Shown here one piece after another: positions 18,703 to 26,714 of a stretch of 41,062 bases of DNA; within the stretch, counting starts at the first letter, position 1; every line of letters starts with the position of its first letter. The stretch spans positions 1 to 41,062 of the forward strand of contig JAADEM010000017.1 in assembly GCA_013153405.1 (NCBI GenBank), written 5' to 3'. Source of the stretch: Chlorobiota bacterium. Lineage in GTDB: Bacteria > Bacteroidota > Bacteroidia > Bacteroidales > Marinilabiliaceae. The notes beneath the pieces were generated by a model, which ran no database searches, had not been told where the DNA came from, and was given only the letters and a program-made list of their open reading frames with translations. A program made the position numbers and the translations under genes.

Positions 18703-18913
18703 AGCTCTGTCTCCTCTTTAAAAACACAATATAATCAGCTTCATCGACAATTCCTCAATCATTACTCTCTGCGGCTCCCATTCGGTATAAAACTTATGCT
18801 GCGGGGTAATGGAAAATTTTTATTGAAAATACTACAACTCCCGTTCTTGATTTCAACTATTCTGTTATACAAGTTAGAATATTCCAGATAATTATATGCG
18901 GCTAAACTCATAG
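18703..18913. other. Non-coding stretch upstream of the SRPBCC gene
   Basis: No convincing gene is seen on either strand. It probably holds the promoter of the SRPBCC-yccF pair, but no exact TAnnTTTG box was found (TATATTGT near 18735 on the minus strand is the nearest). Confidence 0.4.
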
Positions 18914-19123
18914 TCATGAAGAACAGTACCCTGGTCTTTCAACCCCTAATTTCTTTTCCGCAATATCCTTACCTACCTTAAAAAAAACTAGAGCCTGTTC
19001 TTTCTTATCATGTACTCCAAATCACGAACAACGAGATTTTCATACCCGCATTTCATGACACCGCTTTAGTATCTCCTCCATCAGCATATAATCACCAAAA
19101 AGGAATCAGCTTCTACCTTTCAC
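18914..19123 (-). pseudogene. Broken small coding remnant downstream of the gamma subunit
   Basis: On the minus strand, 11 bases after the stop of the oxidoreductase gamma gene, a GTG opens a frame of 70 codons with protein-like composition: FLFGDYMLMEEILKRCHEM, and later KKEQALVFFKVGKDIAEKKL and GVERPGYCSS. It is interrupted by three stops, all TGA (19106-19108, 19040-19042, 19022-19024). A second frame is open in the middle (ATG at 19053; KCGYENLVVRDLEYMIRKN), so frameshifts could equally rejoin a zinc-ribbon-like small protein; there is an 8-T run where the frames would switch. I read it as a decayed gene. The family is not recognised. Confidence 0.35.
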
Positions 19124-19134
19124 GTTATTCCTTT

Positions 19135-19689
19135 TCACTCAACAACCGATATCTCCTGAATTATCTCTCCTCCTCTTAGAATTGCCTTTTCATTCATAGG
19201 AATAAGATGGTGATGCCGTTCGGGCAGAGATTTTTTAAGTCCTTTAAGAACATTCTCCATTTCAACAACACCTTTAAGCTTCAGATATGCTCCCAGCACT
19301 ATCATATTGAATGTTTTTACCGATTTCATTTTTACAGCTTCGGCAGTTGCATCCACACGATATATGTTTATATCCTTTCGGGTAGGATGATGGGTTATAC
19401 CGTTTCCGTCATAAATCAGCAGGCCACCCGGCTTAACTGCTTTTTCGAATTTATCGAGCGACTGCTGATTAAGTATAATAGCCGTATCAAATTCATGAAC
19501 AATAGGCGAACTGATTGATTCATCGCTTAAAATAACGATTACATTAGCTGTACCGCCTCTCATTTCAGGCCCGTACGATGGCATCCATGAAACCTCCATT
19601 CCCTGCATTACTCCTGAGTATGCAAGTATTTTACCCATTGACAACACACCCTGTCCGCCGAATCCTGCTATAATTATTTCTTCTTTCAT
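19135..19689 (-). CDS. 2-oxoacid:ferredoxin oxidoreductase, gamma subunit
   Basis: The 184-residue product is the gamma domain of the pyruvate/2-oxoacid:ferredoxin oxidoreductase superfamily. It has GFGGQGVLSMGKILAYSG at the N-terminus and the conserved SWMPSYGPEMRGGTANVIV stretch, followed by NQQSLDKFEKAVKPGG and NMIVLGAYLKL. With the alpha, beta and delta subunits it oxidatively decarboxylates a 2-oxoacid to acyl-CoA, reducing ferredoxin. It is the last of four genes in the order delta-alpha-beta-gamma, 52 bases after the beta gene. The four-subunit form with a VorB-like alpha suggests 2-oxoisovalerate or 2-oxoglutarate as substrate; the sequence alone does not decide. Confidence 0.92.
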   Translation of the reverse strand: MKEEIIIAGFGGQGVLSMGKILAYSGVMQGMEVSWMPSYGPEMRGGTANVIVILSDESISSPIVHEFDTAIILNQQSLDKFEKAVKPGGLLIYDGNGITHHPTRKDINIYRVDATAEAVKMKSVKTFNMIVLGAYLKLKGVVEMENVLKGLKKSLPERHHHLIPMNEKAILRGGEIIQEISVVE

Positions 19690-19741
19690 TCTTTTAATGT
19701 TTAAATGTCTGTTTGTTTAACTAAACGAAAAAAACAGATAA

Positions 19742-20506
19742 CTACTCATCCTTCAGGTCGCCCAGAGGATAGAACGGAAACATATTCTCTGCCATCCAGT
19801 CATTTGCTGCAACCGGTGACATTTTCCATCCCGAATTACATGTGGATACCACCTCAACCAGTGAAAGTCCTTTTTTCAGCTTCTGGTTCTCGAATGCCTT
19901 ACGAATGGCTTTCTTGGCTTTTCTTACTGCACCGGGAGTATGCACAGCCTGGCGTGTGACATAACATGTTCCGGGAAGCTGTGCAACCAGGTCTGATATC
20001 TTTATAGGATATCCGTCGCGTGAGTGTTCACGGCCGTCGGGACAGGTTGATGCAACCATACCTTCAAGTGTCGTGGGCGCCATCTGACCTCCTGTCATTC
20101 CGTAAATACCGTTATTGATAAAAATAACTGTTATATTTTCACCACGGTTACATGCATGAATTGTTTCAGCCGTACCTATAGCAGCAAGGTCTCCGTCGCC
20201 CTGATATGTGAAAACAAACTTATCGGGAAGCAGACGCTTTAGTCCGGTAGCAACAGCCGGAGCCCTTCCGTGAGCTGCTTCATGCCAGTCGATATCAATA
20301 TAGTTATATGCAAGAACCGAACATCCCACAGGTGCAACACCTATTGTTTCGCTCTGAATGTTCATCTCCTCTATAACCTCGGCTATAAGGTTATGAACTA
20401 CTCCGTGGCTACAGCCCGGACAGTAGTGCATTGGAGTATCGAGAAGCAGCTTGCTTTTTTTAAATACCAGATTTTCGGGCTTGATAATATCTTTAACGTC
20501 TATCAT
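19742..20506 (-). CDS. 2-oxoacid:ferredoxin oxidoreductase, beta (TPP-binding) subunit
   Basis: The 254-residue protein binds thiamine pyrophosphate. Visible motifs are CPGCSHGVVHNL, GCSVLAYNYIDIDW, HGRAPAVATGLKR and the TPP/Mg motif starting at GDGDLAAIGTAE and ending at FINNGIYGMTGGQMAPTT. The C-terminal part KKGLSLVEVVSTCNSGW is typical of VOR/KOR-type beta subunits. It starts just 3 bases after the alpha stop codon, so the two are translationally linked. It acts in the cytoplasm with ferredoxin or flavodoxin as electron acceptor. Confidence 0.94.
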   Translation of the reverse strand: MIDVKDIIKPENLVFKKSKLLLDTPMHYCPGCSHGVVHNLIAEVIEEMNIQSETIGVAPVGCSVLAYNYIDIDWHEAAHGRAPAVATGLKRLLPDKFVFTYQGDGDLAAIGTAETIHACNRGENITVIFINNGIYGMTGGQMAPTTLEGMVASTCPDGREHSRDGYPIKISDLVAQLPGTCYVTRQAVHTPGAVRKAKKAIRKAFENQKLKKGLSLVEVVSTCNSGWKMSPVAANDWMAENMFPFYPLGDLKDE

Positions 20507-20509
20507 TTT

Positions 20510-21592
20510 TTATCCTCCTATTATTAGTTCTTCAAGAGCATTCTCAACCTCATCGGGTGAGAAAATCATACCTCCCATACGTCCGTAATGCTCAACTTTT
20601 ACTTTTCCGTTTACGGCAAGTTTTACATCCTCTACCATCTGTCCTGCATTCAGTTCTGGTACAAGTATACCTTTTACCCTGTCGCTGAATGCATCTATCT
20701 CTTTAAACGGGAACGGAAACAGTGTGATAGGCCTCAGCAAACCAGCTTTTATACCTTTTGCACGGGCCATTTCAACCGATTTCTTTGCAATACGGGCAGC
20801 TGAGCCGAATGCAACCATCAGGTATTCAGCATCTTCGCACATAAACTCCTCATATCTTACTTCCTTCTCCTGAATCTCTTTGTATTTAGCCTGAAGCTTT
20901 ATATTCTGAGCTTCCTGCTCATGAGCCTGCAGGTGAAGTGATGTGATTATATTTCTTTCCCTGTCAGGCGTTTTGCCCATTGTACCCCAAGGGTTGTTTT
21001 TCACAACCTCTTCGTCGGTCCATCTTGGTTTGTATTCATCAAATTCCACCTTTTCCATCATCTGACCAATGACTCCGTCGGAAAGAATCATGGCAGGATT
21101 ACGGTATTTAAACGCAAGCTCAAATGCCAGCCCTACAAAATCGGCCATTTCCTGAACTGATGATGGAGCAAGAACTATCAGCTTATAATCGCCGTGGCCT
21201 CCTCCTTTAACAGACTGGAAATAATCGGACTGCGACGGCTGAATTGTACCAAGCCCCGGTCCTCCCCTGACCACGTTTACAATTACACATGGCAGTTCGG
21301 CACCTGCTATGTAGCTTATGCCTTCCTGCATTAAGCTTATACCCGGACTGGATGAAGATGTCATAACTCTTTTCCCTGCTCCGGCACCGCCGTAAAGCAT
21401 GTTTATAGATGCCACTTCACTTTCGGCCTGAAGTACCACCATCCCTGTAGTTTCCCAGGGACGCATGGCCATGAGGGTTTCCATAACTTCCGACTGTGGT
21501 GTGATGGGATATCCGAAATACCCGTCAACTCCGTAACGGACTGCAGCTTCCGCTATGGCCTCATTACCTTTCATTAATTTTAATTCTCTCAT
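20510..21592 (-). CDS. 2-oxoacid:ferredoxin oxidoreductase, alpha subunit (VorB-like)
   Basis: The 360-residue protein has the alpha-subunit start MKGNEAIAEAAVRYGVDGYFGYPITPQSEVME, the segment AESEVASINMLYGGAGAGKRVMTSSSSPG, and the pattern VVRGGPGLGTIQPSQSDYF. A C-terminal transketolase-like domain (VAFGSAARIAKKSVE, GLLRPITLFPFP) follows. This is the form annotated as 3-methyl-2-oxobutanoate dehydrogenase VorB in anaerobic Bacteroidota, though the same architecture also serves 2-oxoglutarate. It follows the ferredoxin-like delta gene by 28 bases. The neighbouring aminotransferase and acyl-CoA synthetase support a role in amino-acid fermentation. Confidence 0.94.
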   Translation of the reverse strand: MRELKLMKGNEAIAEAAVRYGVDGYFGYPITPQSEVMETLMAMRPWETTGMVVLQAESEVASINMLYGGAGAGKRVMTSSSSPGISLMQEGISYIAGAELPCVIVNVVRGGPGLGTIQPSQSDYFQSVKGGGHGDYKLIVLAPSSVQEMADFVGLAFELAFKYRNPAMILSDGVIGQMMEKVEFDEYKPRWTDEEVVKNNPWGTMGKTPDRERNIITSLHLQAHEQEAQNIKLQAKYKEIQEKEVRYEEFMCEDAEYLMVAFGSAARIAKKSVEMARAKGIKAGLLRPITLFPFPFKEIDAFSDRVKGILVPELNAGQMVEDVKLAVNGKVKVEHYGRMGGMIFSPDEVENALEELIIGG

Positions 21593-21620
21593 ATTTTGAA
21601 TTATTTCGTAAGGTCAGTAA

Positions 21621-21857
21621 TTATTTACTTTTCTCCGGTTTCAACCGGTAAACCGTGATACAACTGTCGGGGCATACCATTGCACAGTTGGTGCATCCTG
21701 TACATGCCTCGGGATTCCCCATTTTGGCATAATGATAACCTTTGCCGTTGACTTCGTCGGCTAAAACGATCGTATCTGTGGGACAAGCGACAACGCACAG
21801 GCCACAGCCTTTGCACCGTTCAATGTCAACCACTATAGCACCTCTGACTTTTCCCAT
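21621..21857 (-). CDS. 4Fe-4S ferredoxin-type delta subunit of the 2-oxoacid oxidoreductase
   Basis: The 78-residue protein carries two [4Fe-4S] clusters: CKGCGLCVVACPT (first) and CTGCTNCAMVCPD (second). Each is a C-x2-C-x2-C-x3-C-P motif. It passes electrons from the TPP site to an external carrier. It is the first gene of the four-gene operon. A CATATTTG box (21905-21912, minus) resembling the -7 element lies about 50 bases upstream. Confidence 0.95.
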   Translation of the reverse strand: MGKVRGAIVVDIERCKGCGLCVVACPTDTIVLADEVNGKGYHYAKMGNPEACTGCTNCAMVCPDSCITVYRLKPEKSK

Positions 21858-21904
21858 GTTTTATAATTTAATTAGCAAAACAAGTTATATATTATTTCAT
21901 TTTT

Positions 21905-21912
21905 CAAATATG
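21905..21912 (-). promoter_or_regulatory. Possible -7 box of the oxidoreductase operon
   Basis: CATATTTG differs from TAnnTTTG at the first base. The identical octamer lies upstream of the flavodoxin gene (24151-24158). The -33 spacing is not convincing here, so this is tentative. Confidence 0.3.
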
Positions 21913-21988
21913 ATCATCATCAGTAATGTAAAAATACCAATAATATTTTTGTTACGGCTGACCGCCTGGCACCAATCAGTCAGTAACG

Positions 21989-23329
21989 TTATGCATTTTT
22001 TACCGCAAGGTATTCATCTGCATATTTTTTGAATCTTTTCAACCGGTCTTCCAATTCGGTAAATCTTTCAGTCCCCGTTTGCGACACACACGCCCTGATA
22101 CCTTCCATACTACTTCCGGTTATACGAAGACTTATTGCACTTATTCCAAAATAAAGCAGGTTTTTCAACAATTCACCTCCTGTCATTCCGGGATAGTCAA
22201 GAGTAAAATAGAATCCGTCGGCAACAGGTTCGCCAAGGTCATTATCGTAAACCAGCCGGAACCCGTTATCAAAAAACATCTTTTTCATCACTCTGGCTCT
22301 TTCCCCATACTCTCTGACATCGTCTAAGATATTAAATTCACCTTCAACAGCTTTTTTGTACATAGCTGACAGTGCATACTGCGACGAATGCCCTACTCCT
22401 GACGACAAACCATAAAGGATACGACCTACCAATACCCTGCCGTACTCTCCAATTTTGTATCTGTCGTAAAGGTCAGGAAAATACCTGTCGTAAAGTTTAT
22501 CAGAGATACACATCACTCCGATTCTTTGACCGGCATAACTGAACACTTTCGAACTGGATATCAGCAGTACGTAATTATCGGTATATTTGCCAACCGATGG
22601 TTGATAAGGCGGTTCAAACGGTTTCGACATATCTTTACGAAAGTCCATTGCAAAATATGCAAGGTCCTCAAGCACTATAACATCGTATTTATTTGCAAGC
22701 TCCCCTATTATCTTCAACTCTTCATCAGTAAGGCATACCCATGTAGGATTGTTGGGATTGGAATAAATTATTGCGGTAATATTTCCGTTTTTAAGGTGTC
22801 GCTCAAGTTCTTCTCTTAATTTTTCTCCTCTGAAATGATACAAATCAAATGATTCGTAATTGAACCCGAGTACCATTAGCTGCTGTTTCTGAACCGGAAA
22901 TCCAGGATCGATAAACAGGAAGGTATCCTTCTTCTTATCTACGTGGCCACAAACCATAAAATTTGCAAATGCTCCCTGCATGGAACCTACTGTCGGGACA
23001 CATCCCTGAGGTGAGATATCAATATCAACAAAAGCTTTTACAAACCGGCTTGCATTCTCTTTCAGCTCTTTTATTCCATCAAGCATCGGATACTTTGCAG
23101 CAACTCCCTTCTTCAGTGCTTCAATCTCTGCTTCAATCCCGATCCGTGACGGTGGTAAACCCGGAACTCCCATCTCCATCCTGATAAATTTATTGCCGGT
23201 TTGCTCTTCAAGCTCATTTACAATGGAAACTATCTCCCTGATGGTAGCTTCACCAAGATCAGGATTATGATGTTCTTCAAGCACATCATTAACCACATCA
23301 ACAGGTATTACAGGATTTTTAATTTCCAT
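21989..23329 (-). CDS. PLP-dependent class I/II aminotransferase
   Basis: I choose the ATG at 23329 (MEIKNPVIPVDVV), since the 25-residue extension in the longer frame is not protein-like for this family. The 446-residue product has the fold-type I layout. A cofactor-contacting segment GCVPTVGSMQGAF is followed by SNPNNPTW in place of the common NPxNPTG. The PLP Lys261 lies in SSSKVFSYAGQRIG. It transfers the amino group of an amino acid to 2-oxoglutarate, yielding a 2-oxoacid. It lies upstream of the oxidoreductase operon on the same strand (131 bases apart), so it could supply the 2-oxoacid substrate (inference). The exact amino acid is not predictable. Confidence 0.9.
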   Translation of the reverse strand: MEIKNPVIPVDVVNDVLEEHHNPDLGEATIREIVSIVNELEEQTGNKFIRMEMGVPGLPPSRIGIEAEIEALKKGVAAKYPMLDGIKELKENASRFVKAFVDIDISPQGCVPTVGSMQGAFANFMVCGHVDKKKDTFLFIDPGFPVQKQQLMVLGFNYESFDLYHFRGEKLREELERHLKNGNITAIIYSNPNNPTWVCLTDEELKIIGELANKYDVIVLEDLAYFAMDFRKDMSKPFEPPYQPSVGKYTDNYVLLISSSKVFSYAGQRIGVMCISDKLYDRYFPDLYDRYKIGEYGRVLVGRILYGLSSGVGHSSQYALSAMYKKAVEGEFNILDDVREYGERARVMKKMFFDNGFRLVYDNDLGEPVADGFYFTLDYPGMTGGELLKNLLYFGISAISLRITGSSMEGIRACVSQTGTERFTELEDRLKRFKKYADEYLAVKNA

Positions 23330-23594
23330 CACAGACAATTTTATCAGGTTAAAATATTTAATCCGTATCAGTAACAGACGGCACAATGCTATCTGTAATT
23401 TCAACTACACCGCAATACTGCTTTCATTACGAATCACTAAGGACACCGCCTAAAAAGTCCGTTTCCCCGAAAAGCCACCGGTTCATAAAAACAATTAACA
23501 TTACATAGCTGATAACTATTTTTTTTAATCATAGCGCCTTTGCGCCAAAATTCACCCTCCGGTTCTTTTCAGCAGTTCCTGTTTTATGACTCAG

Positions 23595-24119
23595 TTAAAA
23601 TCCGAAATCATTTTTCAGCATTGCTACCCAGTTCTTAACTCTTTCTTCAGTTTTTTCCGGCTCTGTATCTTCATCCACCGGTAAGCCGACAAATTTTCCG
23701 TTGCGCAGACCTTCCGAGTCTGTAAAATCATAATCGTCAGGATCAACAAAACCAACAATATTTGCTCCGAGCGGTTTCAGTTTATCATACATCCAACCCA
23801 GAGCATCAACAAAATGCTCAGGATATGTCACCTGATCACCAAGACAGAATATTGCCACATCTTTACCTTTAAGATTAACTTTATCGATACCGGCACTAAA
23901 GCTGTCCCATTCATTTCTAATATGCTCAGAATTCCAGTTAGTCATTCCGACTGTAGATACACCTATTATTATTTTATCGTAATTCTCAAGTAACTTAGGA
24001 TCTTTATCTTTTACTGAAATAAGATCGGCATTTCCCTCTCCGAACTCTTTGGCTACCATGTGAGCAACTCTGTCAACACTTCCCTTTTCGGGTCCGTAAA
24101 ATATTCCTGTTTTTGCCAT
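23595..24119 (-). CDS. fldA: Flavodoxin (long-chain type)
   Basis: The 174-residue protein is a long-chain flavodoxin carrying FMN as a one-electron carrier. The C-terminal half is typical: FCLGDQVTYPEHFVDALGWMYDKL, then GFVDPDDYDFTDSEGLRNGKFVGLPVDED. The phosphate loop is unusual: GPEKGSVDRVA instead of the common S/T-x-TG-x-T form. The Trp of the 60s loop is shifted (STVGMTNWNSE). It lies between the acyl-CoA synthetase and the aminotransferase genes on the same strand, with its own promoter-like element. It probably serves as ferredoxin substitute for the oxidoreductase (inference). Confidence 0.92.
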   Translation of the reverse strand: MAKTGIFYGPEKGSVDRVAHMVAKEFGEGNADLISVKDKDPKLLENYDKIIIGVSTVGMTNWNSEHIRNEWDSFSAGIDKVNLKGKDVAIFCLGDQVTYPEHFVDALGWMYDKLKPLGANIVGFVDPDDYDFTDSEGLRNGKFVGLPVDEDTEPEKTEERVKNWVAMLKNDFGF

Positions 24120-24150
24120 AATTTTTAATTTTTCTAAATAAACATAACAT

Positions 24151-24182
24151 CAAATATGCCTGTTTTAAATCAAAAAAGCAAA
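24151..24182 (-). promoter_or_regulatory. Promoter-like element upstream of the flavodoxin gene
   Basis: Read on the minus strand, TTTG (24182-24179) and CATATTTG (24158-24151) are separated by 20 bases, close to the Bacteroidota -33/-7 arrangement, with one mismatch in the -7 box. The start codon is about 30 bases downstream. Confidence 0.45.
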
Positions 24183-24196
24183 CTATTAACTTATGT

Positions 24197-26257
24197 TCAC
24201 TTTTCTACTCTGATACGGGCATCAACTGCAACAATCTTATCTTGTTCGGCAAGAAGAGGATTGATGTCCAACTCCTTAATCTCCTCGGCATTTCTCAATA
24301 ATTCTGATAATCTTACAATAACAGATGCATATGATGTTTCGTCTATTCCTTTTTCACCTCTCACCCCCTCAAATAATTTATAGCCTTTAAGTCTTTTTAT
24401 CATATCCAATGCTTCTGACTCAGAAACCGGTGCCAGTGCTGAAGTTACATCTTTCATTACTTCAACAAATATACCTCCCAGTCCGCATAAAACTATATGT
24501 CCGAATCCAGGCTCGTATTTTGCACCCAGAAACAACTCTCGTCCTTTCAGCATTGGTTGTAACAGAACACCTTCGGCACCTTCAATTTTCATCATACGAT
24601 AAAATTCAGATATAAGCATTTCATCGGTATTTATTCCCAGTGAAACTCCGCCCACATCCGACTTATGTACCGGTCCTACCACCTTCATAACTACAGGATA
24701 TCCTGCATCGGCAGCCCAGTCTGTCATTCCGATAATATCTGTAAAAACCTTTGTTTTCACCACCGGAATACCCGCGGCATCAAGCAGTTCATTTACATCA
24801 TCGGGATTAAGATATCCGTCACTGCTTTTTTCAATAACACTTCTTATGCGTGCTGCATCCACATCCTTCAGCCCACTATTAATATCAGCAGGTGCAGGTG
24901 TGTTAACCACACTTACAAGTGCATTTCCAAGCTGAACCTCATCTGTGAAACAGACATTACCTTTACCGATAAAATACTCCATCTCCTCTCCTGCATTTAT
25001 AACCGAAGGCATAACAGGATATACCGGTTTTTTGCTTGTCCTGATTTTTTCGTGAAGAACTTCATAAGCATCTTTAACCGAAAAAAGTCCGGGACTACCA
25101 AATATTACAGCAATACCGTCAATATCATCAAAATCATTATCACATGCATCAATAATATAGCCAAGCTGTTCTGCAGTTCCTGTTGCAAGAAAATCTATAG
25201 GATTTGTTACACTTGAGCCGGGATATAGTTTTTCGAGCAGATTGTCAGCTTTTTCTCCTTTTATTTCAGGAACTTTCAGGCCACCTTCGGTCAATGTATC
25301 GGTAAGCATTACGGCCGGGCCACCGGCATGGGTTACAATGGCAATATTTTTTCCTTTCAGCTCTTTGGTCATAAAAACGGCAGCTACATTCGCAAGCTCC
25401 TCACGACCATAACACCGTACTATGCCGGCCTTACGAAAAAGGGCATCAACGGCAGTGTCAGAACCAGCAAGTGCTCCTGTATGACTTGACGCAGCTCTTC
25501 CTCCTGCTTCTGTTCTTCCGGCTTTAACAGCAGCTATTCTGCATCCTTTTTTAATCAGTGACGAAGCATGTTTCAAAAGTTTTTGCGGCTTTCTGACACT
25601 TTCAATGTAAAGCAACTTTACTTTTGAGCTTTTTACAGGATCAAAGGATTCATCCATATATTCAAGCACATCTTCAACACCAAGCTGGGCACTGTTACCC
25701 ACCGAAAAGATACTGTTAAACCTAAGGCCTTTTTTCATTCCGGCCTCAACAATAAAAACAGCTGTTGCCCCTGAACCGGAGATAAAATCAGCTCCTTCAG
25801 GCTCTAACGGTGGAACCGGAGTAGTAAACACACTGCTGTGATTAACAGTTACCACTCCGATACAATTAGGCCCAATAAGGCTGCCATTAACACTATTAAC
25901 GATTTCAACAATGCGTCTTTCGTATTCTGCACCTTCCGGGCTCTCCTCTCCGAATCCGGCAGATATAATTATAAATGCTTTAGTATTTTTTTTACGGGCC
26001 AGTACTTCGACTGCTTCGGGACAATACTTTGCTGCAATTGCAAGAACTGCCAACTCCACACCATCCGGAAGCTCATCAACCGTCTTGTATGTTTTTATCC
26101 CCTGTACATTGTCAGCTTTGGGATTCACCACGTACAAACTTCCCTTATAGCCATTATCGACTATATTTTTAAGTATCTTACCGCCGGGTTTTCTGATATC
26201 ATCAGACCCGCCGACAACAACTATACTTTTCGGATCTATTAACTGCCGGTTTACCAT
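24197..26257 (-). CDS. ADP-forming acetyl/acyl-CoA synthetase, alpha-beta fusion
   Basis: It converts acyl-CoA, ADP and phosphate into the free acid, CoA and ATP, conserving energy by substrate-level phosphorylation. The 686-residue protein has the CoA-binding domain (IDPKSIVVVGGSDDIRKPGGK at the start) and succinyl-CoA-ligase-like domains (GPNCIGVVTVNHSSVFT, FISGSGATAVFIVEA). The phospho-His site AASSHTGALAGSD has the catalytic His at residue 259. A C-terminal ATP-grasp domain (about 455-686) contains GYPVVMKVVGPVHKSDVGGV and FLGAKYEPGFGHIVLCGLGGI. The fused single-chain form is normal for bacteria. Its own promoter lies 22 bases upstream. Placement beside the 2-oxoacid oxidoreductase supports fermentation of amino-acid carbon skeletons. 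Confidence 0.94.
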   Translation of the reverse strand: MVNRQLIDPKSIVVVGGSDDIRKPGGKILKNIVDNGYKGSLYVVNPKADNVQGIKTYKTVDELPDGVELAVLAIAAKYCPEAVEVLARKKNTKAFIIISAGFGEESPEGAEYERRIVEIVNSVNGSLIGPNCIGVVTVNHSSVFTTPVPPLEPEGADFISGSGATAVFIVEAGMKKGLRFNSIFSVGNSAQLGVEDVLEYMDESFDPVKSSKVKLLYIESVRKPQKLLKHASSLIKKGCRIAAVKAGRTEAGGRAASSHTGALAGSDTAVDALFRKAGIVRCYGREELANVAAVFMTKELKGKNIAIVTHAGGPAVMLTDTLTEGGLKVPEIKGEKADNLLEKLYPGSSVTNPIDFLATGTAEQLGYIIDACDNDFDDIDGIAVIFGSPGLFSVKDAYEVLHEKIRTSKKPVYPVMPSVINAGEEMEYFIGKGNVCFTDEVQLGNALVSVVNTPAPADINSGLKDVDAARIRSVIEKSSDGYLNPDDVNELLDAAGIPVVKTKVFTDIIGMTDWAADAGYPVVMKVVGPVHKSDVGGVSLGINTDEMLISEFYRMMKIEGAEGVLLQPMLKGRELFLGAKYEPGFGHIVLCGLGGIFVEVMKDVTSALAPVSESEALDMIKRLKGYKLFEGVRGEKGIDETSYASVIVRLSELLRNAEEIKELDINPLLAEQDKIVAVDARIRVEK

Positions 26258-26278
26258 ATCCCCGTGTTTGATTTATCA

Positions 26279-26286
26279 CAAATTTA
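26279..26286 (-). promoter_or_regulatory. -7 box of the acyl-CoA synthetase gene
   Basis: On the minus strand TAAATTTG matches TAnnTTTG exactly. The leader to the ATG at 26257 would be only about 15 bases. A TTTG lies 23 bases upstream, slightly farther than ideal. Confidence 0.5.
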
Positions 26287-26714
26287 ATCAAATGTTTTAA
26301 ATCGTAACACAAAGGAAAAATGTTGTACAACAATTCAAAGAGATTTGGAAATTTCACAATTTTATTTGATGTAAAAGGTCAATTACAATTCAATCCGTAA
26401 GCTTCGACAATTATTATAAAACAACAAACACAGACCTTTTGATACTTTCATTCTTTAATTTTCACGTCAATCCATAAGAGAAAACATCAAAAGAAAAGAA
26501 TCTACAAAATATCACCACTCTGTTTTTCCGTCAAATAAAATAATATCAGGAACAGTAAAAGCAAAAAGACTAAAACTTTAAAACAAATACAGAAGTCCGA
26601 ATAAACATAAACGAATACTGTCACACAATTCAATCACGATGTCTTATGCTTAGATAAATGCTTCCCCAATCTATTGACTCAAGAAACCTTACTGAATGTA
26701 AATAATCAGCATTA
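26287..26714. other. Non-coding stretch between synthetase and amylase genes
   Basis: About 430 AT-rich bases with no plausible gene, no long inverted repeat and no copy of the dispersed repeat. No terminator was found for the amylase gene that ends at 26715. Confidence 0.5.

Noticed and set aside
21945..21995. Imperfect hairpin (GTTACTGAC .. GGTCAGCCGTAAC) between the aminotransferase and the ferredoxin-type gene as a terminator
   Set aside because: The stem has a bulge and the downstream side on the minus strand has no T run, so it does not meet the usual terminator pattern; the aminotransferase may read into the oxidoreductase operon.
23440..23590. TAAAAAGTCCG and GCGCCTTTGCGCC fragments as another dispersed repeat copy
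   Set aside because: The similarity to the R1-R4 blocks is limited to a few bases each and the order of modules is not kept.
24665..25216. Plus-strand 183-codon frame inside the acyl-CoA synthetase gene
   Set aside because: It has Ile/Cys/His/Tyr-rich composition typical of an antisense frame and overlaps a clearly functional gene fully.
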